Source of the DNA: UBA9926 sp038131595
GTDB taxonomy: Bacteria > Pseudomonadota > Gammaproteobacteria > Pseudomonadales > Azotimanducaceae
Reading direction: 5' to 3'
Length of the DNA stretch: 64,000 nucleotides
Assembly: GCA_038131595.1 (NCBI GenBank)
Contig: JAYPPR010000003.1
Span: 186,001 to 250,000, forward strand
Part shown: piece by piece, positions 35,078 to 44,337 of the stretch
Position numbering within the stretch: the first letter of the stretch is position 1
Layout of the letters: each line of letters begins with the position of its first letter
Notes under the pieces: model-generated
The model's input: only the letters and a program-made list of their open reading frames with translations
What the model was told of the DNA's origin: nothing
Database searches by the model: none
Program-made: the position numbers and the translations under genes

Positions 35078-36532
35078 ATGGAATACGATGTGATCGTGGT
35101 GGGTGCAGGGCCTGCAGGGTACCACGCTGCAATCAGAGCGAGTCAGCTGGGGTTGAAAACGGCGTGCATTGACGCCTGGACAGATGACGGCGGCAAACCC
35201 CTGCCTGGGGGAACCTGTCTGAACGTCGGCTGTATCCCTTCAAAAACGTTACTGGATATCTCTCACAAATACGCCAGCGCCCAAGAAGAGTACGCATCGC
35301 TAGGGATTACAGTTGGCAAGGTCGAAGTTGACATCGAAAAAATGCAGCAGCGTAAAGCTGACGTGGTTTCACAACTTACGCAAGGAGTGTCTGGGCTGCT
35401 GAAGGCGAATAAGGTGGAATTTGTCTCTGGTCGAGCGACGGTTATGTCTCCCACAGAAGTTAGCGTTTGCCAGCCAAGTGGCGAGTCTATGCAACTCAAG
35501 GCGGATGCGCTCATATTGGCCCCTGGATCAAGTCCCATTCGGATCCCACCCTGTCCTATCGACGATGAGGTCATTGTCGACTCAACAGGCGCCCTCTCAT
35601 TTGATCAAGTGCCAAAGCGTCTTGGGATTATTGGCGCCGGAGTGATCGGGCTTGAGCTCGGTAGTGTCTGGCAGCGATTAGGCGCTGAAGTGGTCATCCT
35701 TGAGGCGTTGCCGGACTTTCTGCCTGCAGTCGATGCACAAATAGCCAAAGAAACACTGAAATTGTTTAAAAAACAGGGGCTCGATATTCGACTGGGCGCG
35801 AGGGTCACTGGAGCCGAGGTGAAAGGGAAAAAGACAAAACAAGTCAGTGTGAGCTTTGAGCAAGATAGCGACGCGAGCGTTGAGGTCTTTGACCGTTTAG
35901 TGGTTGCGGTGGGAAGGGCGCCTGCGACAGATGACTTGCTGGCTGATGGCTGTGGGGTTGCTCGAACCGAGCGGGGCGAGATTATCGTGGATGAGAACTG
36001 CCACACAGGCATCGGTAGTGTCTTCGCCGTGGGTGATGCCGTGCGTGGACCAATGCTTGCCCATAAGGGCATGGAGGAAGGCGTGATGGTCGCTGAGCTG
36101 ATCGCCGGCAAAAAACCACAAGTCAATTATGATTTGGTGCCTGGAGTAATCTACACCCACCCGGAGGTGGCCTGGGTAGGTGCGAATGAGCAAGATTTGA
36201 TCGAAGCGGGCACTGATTATGGCGTGGGTGTATTCCCATTGGCAGCCAGTGGCCGTGCGATCGCGAGTAGCGAAAAGGACGGCATGGTGAAAGTGCTGAC
36301 TGAACAGTCCACAGACCGAGTCGTTGGGGTTCACGTGGTAGGCGCGCATGCCTCTGAGCTCATCGCCCAAGCCGTGATTGCGATGGAATTTGGCGCCTCG
36401 GCTGAGGATATCGGGCTGACGATGTTTGCCCATCCGACGCTGTCAGAAGGGTTTCACGAGGCGGCGCTGGCAGTGTCTGGCCACGCCATTCATGTTGCCT
36501 CGAGGCGTCGCCCCAAGAAACCTAGCCGCTAG
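35078..36532 (+). CDS. lpd: Dihydrolipoyl dehydrogenase (E3)
   Basis: A 484-residue FAD disulfide oxidoreductase that reoxidises the lipoyl arm with NAD. The N-terminal FAD motif VVGAGPAGYHAAIRA is at residues 7-21. The redox-active disulfide is Cys47-Cys52 (GGTCLNVGCIPSK). An NAD-binding GAGVIGLELGSVWQRLG lies near residues 186-202 and the C-terminal His-Glu pair is in HPTLSEGFHEAA. It lies 9 bp after sucB and probably serves 2-oxoglutarate dehydrogenase and any other E3-dependent complex in the cell. Confidence 0.96.
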   Translation: MEYDVIVVGAGPAGYHAAIRASQLGLKTACIDAWTDDGGKPLPGGTCLNVGCIPSKTLLDISHKYASAQEEYASLGITVGKVEVDIEKMQQRKADVVSQLTQGVSGLLKANKVEFVSGRATVMSPTEVSVCQPSGESMQLKADALILAPGSSPIRIPPCPIDDEVIVDSTGALSFDQVPKRLGIIGAGVIGLELGSVWQRLGAEVVILEALPDFLPAVDAQIAKETLKLFKKQGLDIRLGARVTGAEVKGKKTKQVSVSFEQDSDASVEVFDRLVVAVGRAPATDDLLADGCGVARTERGEIIVDENCHTGIGSVFAVGDAVRGPMLAHKGMEEGVMVAELIAGKKPQVNYDLVPGVIYTHPEVAWVGANEQDLIEAGTDYGVGVFPLAASGRAIASSEKDGMVKVLTEQSTDRVVGVHVVGAHASELIAQAVIAMEFGASAEDIGLTMFAHPTLSEGFHEAALAVSGHAIHVASRRRPKKPSR

Positions 36533-36965
36533 CACACGAAGCAGAATCCGGGGTGACGGGCGCCTTGTGAGACGCTCCGGATAAAGTGATTAAAGTACTA
36601 TCGATCAGAGAATCGCCTGAGCGGCTTCGGCAATAATCGGCCGGTTTAAAGCGAACCGTTCATGTCATTCGCGCAGTTTTCGATCGTTGAACCTCTTGCT
36701 GAGCGAAATCGAAGCGATAACTCCCAGTACTGTGGGTGCCTCGGTAGAAGACCCGTGCAGCTAACGAGAAAAACCTTCGGGGCGCCGGAGTTTGCTGATG
36801 AGTTCGGTCCCACGCGCGGAGAACTTGCGGTATGATTCAAGGGTTGCCCGACGCCTGCTTGATCACCTGAGGATTCGTCGTTAAGGCTAGCCAGCCAGCG
36901 CTCGACGGTTTGGGAGACGATCCGGCATTTTGTTGGGATGAAATTGCGATAAAAAGGAATCAATC
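36533..36965. other. Gene-free lpd-sucC spacer
   Basis: A 433-bp gap between lpd and sucC. The longest open frame, minus strand 36646-36963, has no recognisable family and an unconvincing composition, so I do not call it. The sucC ATG has an AAGGAAT ribosome-binding site. A separate promoter for sucCD is likely given the length, but I cannot identify one. Confidence 0.55.
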
Positions 36966-38135
36966 ATGAATCTTCACGAATATCAGGCGAAACAGTTGTT
37001 TGCCGAATATGGGTTGCCGGTCTCTCGAGGCATCGCCGTAGACTCGGGCGACGAGGCGGTTCAAGCCGCCAAGGACATAGGTGGCGATCGCTGGGTTGTC
37101 AAAGCTCAGGTTCACGCCGGAGGGAGAGGCAAGGCTGGTGGTGTAAAGCTATTCTCTGACTTTGATGAAATTAAATCGTTCGCCGATGGCCTCATTGGAA
37201 CCAACTTGGTGACCTTTCAAACCGATGAGAACGGCCAGCCGGTATCGAAAATTTTCGTCGAGTCCTGTACCGATATTGACAGAGAACTCTACCTAGGCGC
37301 CGTTATCGATCGATCCACGCGTCGCATTGTTTTCATGGCGTCCACTGAGGGTGGGGTTGAAATTGAGAAGGTCGCTGAAGAAACGCCTGAACTGATTCTT
37401 CAAGCAACGATCGACCCGCACGTGGGTGGTCAGGCTTATCAAGGGCGCGAACTCGCATTTAAGCTCGGATTGAGTGGCCCCCAAGTCAACCAATTTGCAC
37501 AGGTATTCGTTGGGCTGGCTAAGATGTTCGACGAGCGAGACTTGTCACTGATCGAAATTAACCCATTGGTGGTAACGACCGAGGGGAACATCCATTGCCT
37601 TGACGCCAAAGTTTCCTTGGACAACAACGCACTGTATCGGCAAAAAGCAATGGCTGCCCTAAATGATCCAAGTCAGGAAGACGAACGTGAAGCACACGCG
37701 GCACAGTTTGGGCTGAATTACGTGGCCCTTGAGGGCAACATTGGTTGCATGGTCAATGGCGCCGGGCTCGCGATGGGAACCATGGATCTTGTCAAGCTCG
37801 CTGGTGGTCAACCCGCGAACTTTCTTGACGTCGGTGGAGGCGCAACCAAAGAAGCGGTTAGCGAGGCGTTTAAGATCATATTATCTGATCCCGCTGTGAA
37901 GGCGGTGCTTATTAATATCTTTGGCGGGATTGTTCGTTGCGACATCATTGCCGATGGGATTATCGGAGCCGTGAAAGAAGTTGGCGTTGATGTTCCGGTA
38001 GTCGTCCGGTTCGAGGGCAATAACGCGGCGGTTGGCGTTGAAACGCTAGCGAATAGCGACGTGGAAATTATTGCAGCAACCAGTCTGACGGATGCGGTTG
38101 AGCAAGTGGTTAAAGCAGCTGGGGGTGCCGCATGA
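36966..38135 (+). CDS. sucC: Succinyl-CoA synthetase beta subunit (ADP-forming)
   Basis: A 389-residue beta subunit. It begins MNLHEYQAKQLFAEYGLPV and has an ATP-grasp domain with VKAQVHAGGRGKAGGVKL near residues 45-62. The C-terminal CoA-ligase-like domain has the GGGATKEAV phosphate-binding loop and FGGIVRCD. It couples succinyl-CoA to succinate conversion with substrate-level phosphorylation. The stop overlaps the sucD ATG by 4 bp. Confidence 0.97.
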   Translation: MNLHEYQAKQLFAEYGLPVSRGIAVDSGDEAVQAAKDIGGDRWVVKAQVHAGGRGKAGGVKLFSDFDEIKSFADGLIGTNLVTFQTDENGQPVSKIFVESCTDIDRELYLGAVIDRSTRRIVFMASTEGGVEIEKVAEETPELILQATIDPHVGGQAYQGRELAFKLGLSGPQVNQFAQVFVGLAKMFDERDLSLIEINPLVVTTEGNIHCLDAKVSLDNNALYRQKAMAALNDPSQEDEREAHAAQFGLNYVALEGNIGCMVNGAGLAMGTMDLVKLAGGQPANFLDVGGGATKEAVSEAFKIILSDPAVKAVLINIFGGIVRCDIIADGIIGAVKEVGVDVPVVVRFEGNNAAVGVETLANSDVEIIAATSLTDAVEQVVKAAGGAA

Positions 38136-39007
38136 GCATATTGATTAATTCATCGACCAAAGTCATTTGTCAGGGGTTTACTGGTTCCCAAGGCACCCTC
38201 CATTCAGAGCAAGCCATTGCCTACGGTACTCAACTGGTGGGTGGAATTACGCCTGGTAAAGGAGGTCAGACGCACCTCGGTCTTCCAGTTTTTGACACGG
38301 TTGCTGATGCGGTGGCTGAGACAGGCGCAGACGCATCGGTCATTTATGTGCCAGCTCCATTTGCAAAGGACGGGATCCTCGAAGCCGCCAACGCTGGGAT
38401 TAAACTGATTGTGTGTATTACAGAGGGTGTCCCCACGCTGGATATGCTGGTGGTGAAGGCGCTGATGGATGAGATGGGGGTGGTACTGATCGGACCGAAC
38501 TGTCCTGGGGTGATTACACCTGGGGAATGCAAGATTGGGATCATGCCTGGAGATATTCATTTGCCAGGAAAGGTGGGTATTGTTTCCCGCTCAGGAACAC
38601 TCACTTACGAAGCGGTGAAGCAGACGACTGATTTGGGATACGGCCAAAGCACGTGTGTTGGGATTGGCGGTGACCCGATTCCAGGCAGCCACTTCATCGA
38701 CATACTGAGGCGCTTTCAGGATGATCCGGGCACCGAGGCAATCGTGATGGTGGGAGAAATCGGCGGTAACGCCGAGGAAGAGGCGGCTGAATTCATCAAG
38801 GCTGAGGTCACTAAACCTGTCGTTGGGTATATCGCCGGCGTCACGGCGCCTCCTGGAAAAAGAATGGGGCATGCAGGGGCAATCATTGCCGGTGGAAAAG
38901 GCACCGCTGACGATAAATTTGCGGCGCTCAACGCGGCAGGCGTCACGACGGTGAAAAGCCTAGCTGCAATAGGTGATGCATTGAAAGAGGTGACTGGCTG
39001 GAGTTAG
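38132..39007 (+). CDS. sucD: Succinyl-CoA synthetase alpha subunit
   Basis: A 291-residue alpha subunit. The N-terminal CoA-binding Rossmann domain has CQGFTGSQGTLHSEQAIAYG, followed by SGTLTYEAVKQTT. The phospho-His is residue 247 in GHAGAIIAGGKGTADDK. It is coupled to sucC by a 4-bp overlap and followed 54 bp later by a strong terminator that closes the TCA block. Confidence 0.97.
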   Translation: MSILINSSTKVICQGFTGSQGTLHSEQAIAYGTQLVGGITPGKGGQTHLGLPVFDTVADAVAETGADASVIYVPAPFAKDGILEAANAGIKLIVCITEGVPTLDMLVVKALMDEMGVVLIGPNCPGVITPGECKIGIMPGDIHLPGKVGIVSRSGTLTYEAVKQTTDLGYGQSTCVGIGGDPIPGSHFIDILRRFQDDPGTEAIVMVGEIGGNAEEEAAEFIKAEVTKPVVGYIAGVTAPPGKRMGHAGAIIAGGKGTADDKFAALNAAGVTTVKSLAAIGDALKEVTGWS

Positions 39008-39061
39008 TGTCCATCCTTGCTTAGGTCACTGGCATTGGCTAGCTGATGCCGGCTAAGACTC

Positions 39062-39095
39062 AAAAAACCCTCGGCTTATTCCGAGGGTTTTTTTT
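39062..39095 (+). terminator. Rho-independent terminator after sucCD
   Basis: A perfect 7-bp stem CCCTCGG/CCGAGGG with a CTTATT loop is followed by eight T and preceded by six A, so it could work in both directions. It separates the TCA block from htpG. Confidence 0.95.
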
Positions 39096-39118
39096 GGATG
39101 TCTAAAGCGAAGAATTGC

Positions 39119-39146
39119 CTTGAAATTGGAGATGTCAGCCCCACTT
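39119..39146 (+). promoter_or_regulatory. Sigma-32 heat-shock promoter of htpG
   Basis: CTTGAAA at 39119-39125, a 13-bp spacer and CCCCACTT at 39139-39146 match the RpoH consensus (CTTGAAA, 13-15 bp, CCCCATNT) with one mismatch. It lies 28 bp upstream of the htpG ATG and directly after the sucCD terminator, so htpG has its own heat-shock transcription start. Confidence 0.87.
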
Positions 39147-39174
39147 TTGAGGGAGTAACAGAGGACGAATAGGC

Positions 39175-41097
39175 ATGTCAGAACAAACAGACAAACAAAC
39201 ACTTGGATTTCAAACTGAGGCACGTCAGTTGCTTAAGCTGATGATTCACTCTCTTTACTCCAACAAAGAAATCTTTCTTCGTGAGCTCATTTCCAATGCC
39301 TCGGATGCGATCGATAAACTGCGTTTCCTGAGTCTTGAAAACCCCGATCTTCTGGATGGCGAAGCGGACTTTGAGATCAAGGTCGAGTTCGACCCGGAGC
39401 AGAAGACGATCACCATTACCGACAATGGGATCGGCATGTCACGAGATGAGGTCATTGAAAACTTAGGAACGATAGCGAAGTCTGGCACGGCACAATTTCT
39501 GACCAACTTAACGGGTGACCAAAAGAAAGATTCGCAACTCATTGGCCAGTTTGGTGTTGGTTTTTATGCTTCATTCATCGTCGCGAATAAGGTGGTTGTC
39601 GAGACTCGCGGCGCCGAGCAGGCGGAGGCCGAAGGATGTCGCTGGACCTCATCTGGTGAGGCGGATTTTGATATCGAGACGGTGGAGCGGGATGCGAGGG
39701 GAACAGAGATTACGCTCTATTTGAATGAGGATGCTGAGGAGTTTTTAAACGGCTATCGATTGCAAACGATTGTTAAAAAATATGCAGATCACGTGAGCGT
39801 TCCAGTGCTCATGCAAAAAGATGCCAACGTAGGACAGGAAGATACCGAGGATGACGCGGGTGGAGATCATCCTGAATTTGAGGTGATCAACCGGGCTACG
39901 GCACTCTGGACGCGCTCAAGGTCTGAGGTGGCAGAAGAAGAGTACCAAGAATTCTATAAGCACATTGCACACGACTACCAAGACCCGCTGACCTGGTCGC
40001 ACAATCGAGTTGAAGGCAAGCTCGAGTACACCAGCCTAATCTATATCCCCTCCAAAGCACCTTTTGACCTTTGGAACAGAGAATCTCCTAGAGGGCTCAA
40101 GCTTTACGTTCAGCGCGTCTTCATTATGGATGAGGCAGAGCAATTCCTGCCGTTATACCTACGGTTTGTCAAAGGTATCGTGGACTCAAACGACCTAAGC
40201 TTGAATGTCTCTAGAGAAATTCTGCAAAAGGATCCTGCCATCGATTCGATGCGCGCAGCGCTAACAAAACGTGTGCTAGACAGTTTGGAAAAGTTGGCGA
40301 AGTCTGATGCAGAAAAGTATGCGCAGTTTTGGGTTGAGTTTGGTCAGGTCCTGAAAGAGGGTGTTGCCGAGGATTTCACGAACAAGGATAAAATTGCGGG
40401 GTTGCTTCGGTTCGCGACATCAACGAGTGGATCGGACTCCCAAGATCAATCCCTTGCCGGATATGTGGAGCGAATGCAGGCTGACCAGGACAAGATTTAC
40501 TATGTGGCAGCGGACAGCCATCAGATGGCGAAGCACTCCCCTCACCTAGAAATTTTTAATAAGAAAGGCATCGAAGTCCTGCTCTTGTCTGACCGGATCG
40601 ATGAGTGGCTAGTTGGGCACTTATCGGAGTTTGATGGAAAGCCGCTCCAGGATGTGGCTCGCGGCGCGCTGGATTTAGATGGCTCGAAGGATGAGGATCC
40701 AGCTGATGGTGAGGAGACTGGCGACGAAGGCCTTACAGATCTGATTGAGCGGTTGAAGACGACGTTTGGTGATCAGGTGGAGACAGTACGAACCAGTCAA
40801 CGTTTGACCGACTCGCCTGCATGTCTAGTCGTGTCTGAAGATGAAATGGGTATGCAGATGCGCAGAATACTTGCCCAGGCCGGTCAGAGTTTGCCCGATG
40901 CAAAAAGAATATTTGAGGTCAATGCGAATCACCCGCTGGTGACGAGGTTAGACGCTGAGGAGGATGAGACTCGCTTTGAGCGGTTGGCGAAGGTCCTATT
41001 TGATCAAGCGTTGCTGGCGGAGGGCAGCCAGCTCGATGACCCGGCAACCTTTGTGAAAAATTTGAATGAATTTTTGCTTGAGGTCGCCGGTGACTAG
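39175..41097 (+). CDS. htpG: Chaperone HtpG (Hsp90)
   Basis: A 640-residue bacterial Hsp90. The N-terminal ATPase (GHKL) domain has the LRELISNASDAIDKLRF helix with the catalytic Glu, ITDNGIGMSRDEVIENLGTIAKSGT, and a GQFGVGFYASFIVA lid. A middle domain with the NVSREILQKD region and a C-terminal dimerisation domain follow. It works with ATP on folding clients in the cytoplasm. An AGAGGA ribosome-binding site precedes the ATG, with a sigma-32 promoter upstream. It is the only gene in the window with an evident alternative-sigma promoter. Confidence 0.97.
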   Translation: MSEQTDKQTLGFQTEARQLLKLMIHSLYSNKEIFLRELISNASDAIDKLRFLSLENPDLLDGEADFEIKVEFDPEQKTITITDNGIGMSRDEVIENLGTIAKSGTAQFLTNLTGDQKKDSQLIGQFGVGFYASFIVANKVVVETRGAEQAEAEGCRWTSSGEADFDIETVERDARGTEITLYLNEDAEEFLNGYRLQTIVKKYADHVSVPVLMQKDANVGQEDTEDDAGGDHPEFEVINRATALWTRSRSEVAEEEYQEFYKHIAHDYQDPLTWSHNRVEGKLEYTSLIYIPSKAPFDLWNRESPRGLKLYVQRVFIMDEAEQFLPLYLRFVKGIVDSNDLSLNVSREILQKDPAIDSMRAALTKRVLDSLEKLAKSDAEKYAQFWVEFGQVLKEGVAEDFTNKDKIAGLLRFATSTSGSDSQDQSLAGYVERMQADQDKIYYVAADSHQMAKHSPHLEIFNKKGIEVLLLSDRIDEWLVGHLSEFDGKPLQDVARGALDLDGSKDEDPADGEETGDEGLTDLIERLKTTFGDQVETVRTSQRLTDSPACLVVSEDEMGMQMRRILAQAGQSLPDAKRIFEVNANHPLVTRLDAEEDETRFERLAKVLFDQALLAEGSQLDDPATFVKNLNEFLLEVAGD

Positions 41098-41136
41098 CCT
41101 CTATCCACTCTTAATGATTCAGGGGATATAGGAAGG

Positions 41137-41589
41137 TTGGCGCACCTGCTCATCATGCGGCATGGCGATGCTGAGCCCTCTGCAGTCAGCGACGAGGTCC
41201 GTCCTTTGTCAGCACGTGGGCGGTCTGAGGTTCAGGAGGTCGGCCGAGCGCTTGTCGCCCATCTTGGAATCGACAAAATTGTCGCTAGCCCACTCGTACG
41301 AGCGCAGGAAACGGCTTCGCTGGTCGCAGCGTGTTATAGCCATGAAATTCAAAGGGACACGTGTGTAAGCCTGTCGCCCAATGGAATCCCCGATCAAGTG
41401 ATCGCTGAATTTGATGAAGGGGTAGGCTCAGTGTTACTTGTTACACATATGCCGCTGATCGCAGATCTAGTGTCTGCGCTTTCGGGGAAACGCCAGGCCG
41501 TGCAGACCGCGGAATTATTCTGCTTTGACATGGAAATGAAAGCGCCGCTTCGATCACAAATGTTCAATCTTCAGCCATCTAGGTTGTAA
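41137..41589 (+). CDS. sixA: Phosphohistidine phosphatase SixA
   Basis: A 150-residue histidine-phosphatase-superfamily protein of SixA size. The phospho-acceptor RHG motif is near residues 8-10 (LLIMRHGDAEPS). DEVRPLSARGRSEVQEVG, a VASPLVRAQETA strand and a late VTHMPLIADLVSAL with the second catalytic His follow. No ATG precedes the RHG motif in frame, so the start is TTG 41137. SixA removes phosphate from phosphohistidine, for example on the HPt domain of ArcB or on NPr of the nitrogen PTS in E. coli. Confidence 0.87.
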   Translation: MAHLLIMRHGDAEPSAVSDEVRPLSARGRSEVQEVGRALVAHLGIDKIVASPLVRAQETASLVAACYSHEIQRDTCVSLSPNGIPDQVIAEFDEGVGSVLLVTHMPLIADLVSALSGKRQAVQTAELFCFDMEMKAPLRSQMFNLQPSRL

Positions 41590-41614
41590 GGGGGGCACGA
41601 TTAATTGTTTTTCA

Positions 41615-42460
41615 ATGGGATGTAGACCCAATCTCACTAGCATTATCCTGCTGTTCGCAATGAGTTGGTCAGTAGGAGTCAGTGCCGAGTTGCCCCGTTC
41701 GACGTTAGTCGATTCAGCACAAAGCAGTGATGATGGCCTTATTCGGATCGTACTGGGTGGAATCGAGAATGTTCCCAGAGGAATCGTTGCTGAGAATGAA
41801 ATCCTGCTAGAGGGTCGCCAATTTGTGAGCGTGTTTGAGGCGCCTCCGTCTATGAGTCATGAGACGGTTAGGGATGCCCTGGTCGCGAACCGAGTAAATC
41901 GCTTGCAACAGCAGTTCTCGTGCGATGGTCGCGCATGTGGCAGTAGTGGTGATTGGGCAAACGGCGTGCTCGGTTACCGGATATTGTATGGACCAGAGCA
42001 GTATCAGCACTATTGGGTTGGACGCGATCCTGGCGGAAAGCAGTGGGAATCAGTGTATGTGGGGCGGCGGGGTAACGGGAAGGTTTATTACCTAGTGGCC
42101 TCGACGACTGTGAGTAACGACCGAATTGAAATGGAGTCGCTGGAGGGGCGCACCGTTTGGCGAGTATCCTTAACGCAGTTTGATGACCGTTTCTCGGCGC
42201 TCGTCGCTGATCTTGGGAGTGCGCTTGCTGCCACGCCGTCTCCGCTGCTCATTGTTGCTGTTACCTCAGAATCCGCAAGCACGGCTGAGGCGATGCGCGT
42301 GCTTCAAGCGGCAAGTCAAGCTAAAGCGGCGGCAATTGCTGGTCGGTTGACCTCGGCACTTGAAGATCGAGTTCAAGTGGTTCCGCAGGGTCTTGGCGCT
42401 GCTTCTCCCTTGGATCACTGGCAAGAGCCAAGGGTCGACGTCATTTGGCTTCAAAATTAG
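41615..42460 (+). CDS. DUF4892 domain lipoprotein-like/periplasmic protein
   Basis: A 281-residue secreted protein. The N-terminal signal peptide (about residues 9-24, SIILLFAMSWSVGVSAE) has no clear lipobox. The DUF4892 core has the paired CDGRACGSSGDWANGVLGYRILYGPEQYQHY block near residues 103-133 and GNGKVYYLVAST. The C-terminal part (about residues 205-281) resembles a decayed OmpA-like peptidoglycan-binding domain, as in some DUF4892 proteins. The role is unknown; envelope association is likely. It lies 25 bp after sixA on the same strand, so they may be co-transcribed. Confidence 0.82.
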   Translation: MGCRPNLTSIILLFAMSWSVGVSAELPRSTLVDSAQSSDDGLIRIVLGGIENVPRGIVAENEILLEGRQFVSVFEAPPSMSHETVRDALVANRVNRLQQQFSCDGRACGSSGDWANGVLGYRILYGPEQYQHYWVGRDPGGKQWESVYVGRRGNGKVYYLVASTTVSNDRIEMESLEGRTVWRVSLTQFDDRFSALVADLGSALAATPSPLLIVAVTSESASTAEAMRVLQAASQAKAAAIAGRLTSALEDRVQVVPQGLGAASPLDHWQEPRVDVIWLQN

Positions 42461-42485
42461 GCATTCTTTAGTCGTTGTGTCGAGG

Positions 42486-43034
42486 CTACCTGCGCAGTTC
42501 GAGCAGGGACAAAAATTCCATCCTGGTGCTTTGGTCGCCTTGGAATTGGCCCAGCATCATTGACGTTTTCATCATTGAATTTTGTTTCTCTACGCCCCGC
42601 ATCATCATGCACATGTGTTGCGCTTCAATGATGACGCCGACGCCGGCTGCGTTGGTGACCGATTGAATTGCCTCGGCAATCTGTTTGGTCAGATTCTCCT
42701 GAATCTGCAGCCGCCTTGCGTACATATCAACGATCCGTGCGACCTTACTGAGGCCAAGGACCTTTCCTGTGGGGAGATAGGCGACGTGACATTTTCCGAT
42801 AAAGGGCAACAAGTGGTGCTCGCACATGGAATACAATTCGATATCTTGAACAATGATCATCTCACTCGTATCAGACTCGAAAAGGGCGTTATTAACGATT
42901 TCAGATAATTCTTCGCGATAACCTTTGGTGAGAAATTGCATCGCGCTCGCGGCCCGCTTAGGCGTATCTGCCAGGCCATCACGCGCAGGGTCTTCGCCTA
43001 ACTGCTCGAGTATCTGTAAAAAAGCGTGTTCCAT
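42486..43034 (-). CDS. folE: GTP cyclohydrolase I
   Basis: A 182-residue type IA enzyme that converts GTP to dihydroneopterin triphosphate, the first step of folate synthesis. Zinc and catalytic residues are visible in SMCEHHLLPFIGKCHVAYLP near residues 69-88 and in the later HMCMMMRGVEKQ stretch. GLSKVARIVDMYARRLQIQENLT fits the decamer core. Length is slightly short of E. coli FolE (222 residues), lacking part of the N-terminal extension, which is common. It is convergent with the DUF4892 gene and divergent from aroC. Confidence 0.95.
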   Translation of the reverse strand: MEHAFLQILEQLGEDPARDGLADTPKRAASAMQFLTKGYREELSEIVNNALFESDTSEMIIVQDIELYSMCEHHLLPFIGKCHVAYLPTGKVLGLSKVARIVDMYARRLQIQENLTKQIAEAIQSVTNAAGVGVIIEAQHMCMMMRGVEKQNSMMKTSMMLGQFQGDQSTRMEFLSLLELRR

Positions 43035-43115
43035 GATTGTCCTCTTCGGTCAATGTCGGTGACCGAGTCTCAGATGAAGTGGGCTATACTATCTCACTTT
43101 TGAGGTGTGGCCATC

Positions 43116-44201
43116 ATGTCAGGCAATAGCTTTGGGTCATTCTTTCGCGTGAGCACATTTGGCGAGAGCCATGGGCCGGCGCTTGGCTGTGTCATTGATG
43201 GTTGCCCTCCGGGTCTCCCGTTATCCGAAGCGGACCTTCAGCTTGATTTAGACCGTCGCAAACCCGGTACCAGTAAATACGCGACCCAGCGGCGGGAAGC
43301 CGATTCTGTTCAGATTCTGTCCGGCGTCTTCGAAGGTGTTACTACGGGCACGTCCATTGGTCTTTTGATCGAAAATGAGGATCAGCGATCTAAAGATTAT
43401 TCTGAAATAAAAGACGTATTCAGACCGGCACACGCGGACTATACCTATCAAGCGAAGTATGGTGTCAGGGACTACAGGGGGGGTGGCCGCTCCTCTGCTC
43501 GAGAGACGGCCATGCGCGTTGCCGCTGGTGCCGTTGCGAAAAAGTACCTTGCGTTTCACCATGGGATCAGCGTTAGAGGATACCTTGCCCAAATGGGTCC
43601 AATTGCTGTTAACCAGATCGATTGGGCGATCGTCAACGATAATCCGTTTTTCTGTCCAGATCCCAATTGCATCGCGCCCATGGAGGCGCTGATTGATGAG
43701 CTCAGAAGAGCAGGGGACTCGGTTGGTGCTCGCATCAATGTCATCGCTGAAGGTGTCATGCCGGGCCTTGGAGAGCCGGTCTTTGACCGGCTTGATGCCG
43801 AGCTCGCGAAAGCCATGATGAGCATCAATGCCGTCAAAGGGGTTGAAATTGGAGATGGTTTCTCGGTTGTAGCGCAGAGGGGGTCCGAGCACCGAGATGA
43901 GATTCGACCGGAGGGCTTCCTTTCAAACCATGCAGGGGGCGTATTAGGCGGGATATCCACGGGCCAAGATATTTGTGTCAGTCTTGCCCTGAAGCCTACT
44001 TCAAGCATTACTCAGCCAGGAAAGAGCATCAATCGGCACGGGGAACCCGTTGACGTTGTTACCAAAGGGCGTCACGACCCTTGCGTTGGTGTACGAGCAA
44101 CGCCCATTGCTGAGGCGATGATGGCACTGGTCCTGATGGACCATCTGATTCGTTACAGGGGTCAGGTCAGCGAATTGGATCGAAGTAAACACGAGCATTG
44201 A
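43116..44201 (+). CDS. aroC: Chorismate synthase
   Basis: A 361-residue FMNH2-dependent enzyme that makes chorismate from EPSP. It begins MSGNSFGSFFRVSTFGESHGPALGCVIDG, the classic first signature with the catalytic His. RRPGTSKYATQRRE-like and RGGGRSSARETAMRVAAGAVAKKYL signatures follow. The frame runs a little upstream to a GTG at 43107, but ATG 43116 has a GAGGTG site just before it and matches the family N-terminus. Confidence 0.96.
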   Translation: MSGNSFGSFFRVSTFGESHGPALGCVIDGCPPGLPLSEADLQLDLDRRKPGTSKYATQRREADSVQILSGVFEGVTTGTSIGLLIENEDQRSKDYSEIKDVFRPAHADYTYQAKYGVRDYRGGGRSSARETAMRVAAGAVAKKYLAFHHGISVRGYLAQMGPIAVNQIDWAIVNDNPFFCPDPNCIAPMEALIDELRRAGDSVGARINVIAEGVMPGLGEPVFDRLDAELAKAMMSINAVKGVEIGDGFSVVAQRGSEHRDEIRPEGFLSNHAGGVLGGISTGQDICVSLALKPTSSITQPGKSINRHGEPVDVVTKGRHDPCVGVRATPIAEAMMALVLMDHLIRYRGQVSELDRSKHEH

Positions 44202-44337
44202 GAAAGAAGACGGGGCCGCACAGGCATCGGCAGCGCCCAAATAGCCAGAACCGATGGTCCCAGAAATCGCAACGCGTTAAGATCCGCGCTGGCAAACCCA
44301 GCGGGCGTGCCCTCGGACGATGCGTAGAGAGTTGGCT

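Noticed and set aside
36646..36963. Minus-strand frame of 105 codons in the lpd-sucC spacer
   Set aside because: No recognisable domain, no convincing ribosome-binding site, and it ends close to the sucC start. It is most likely chance.
43059..43090. TATACT hexamer upstream of aroC as a full sigma-70 promoter
   Set aside because: The -10 is good, but the nearest -35-like hexamer (GTGACC) is 20 bp away, outside the usual spacing, so I did not call it.
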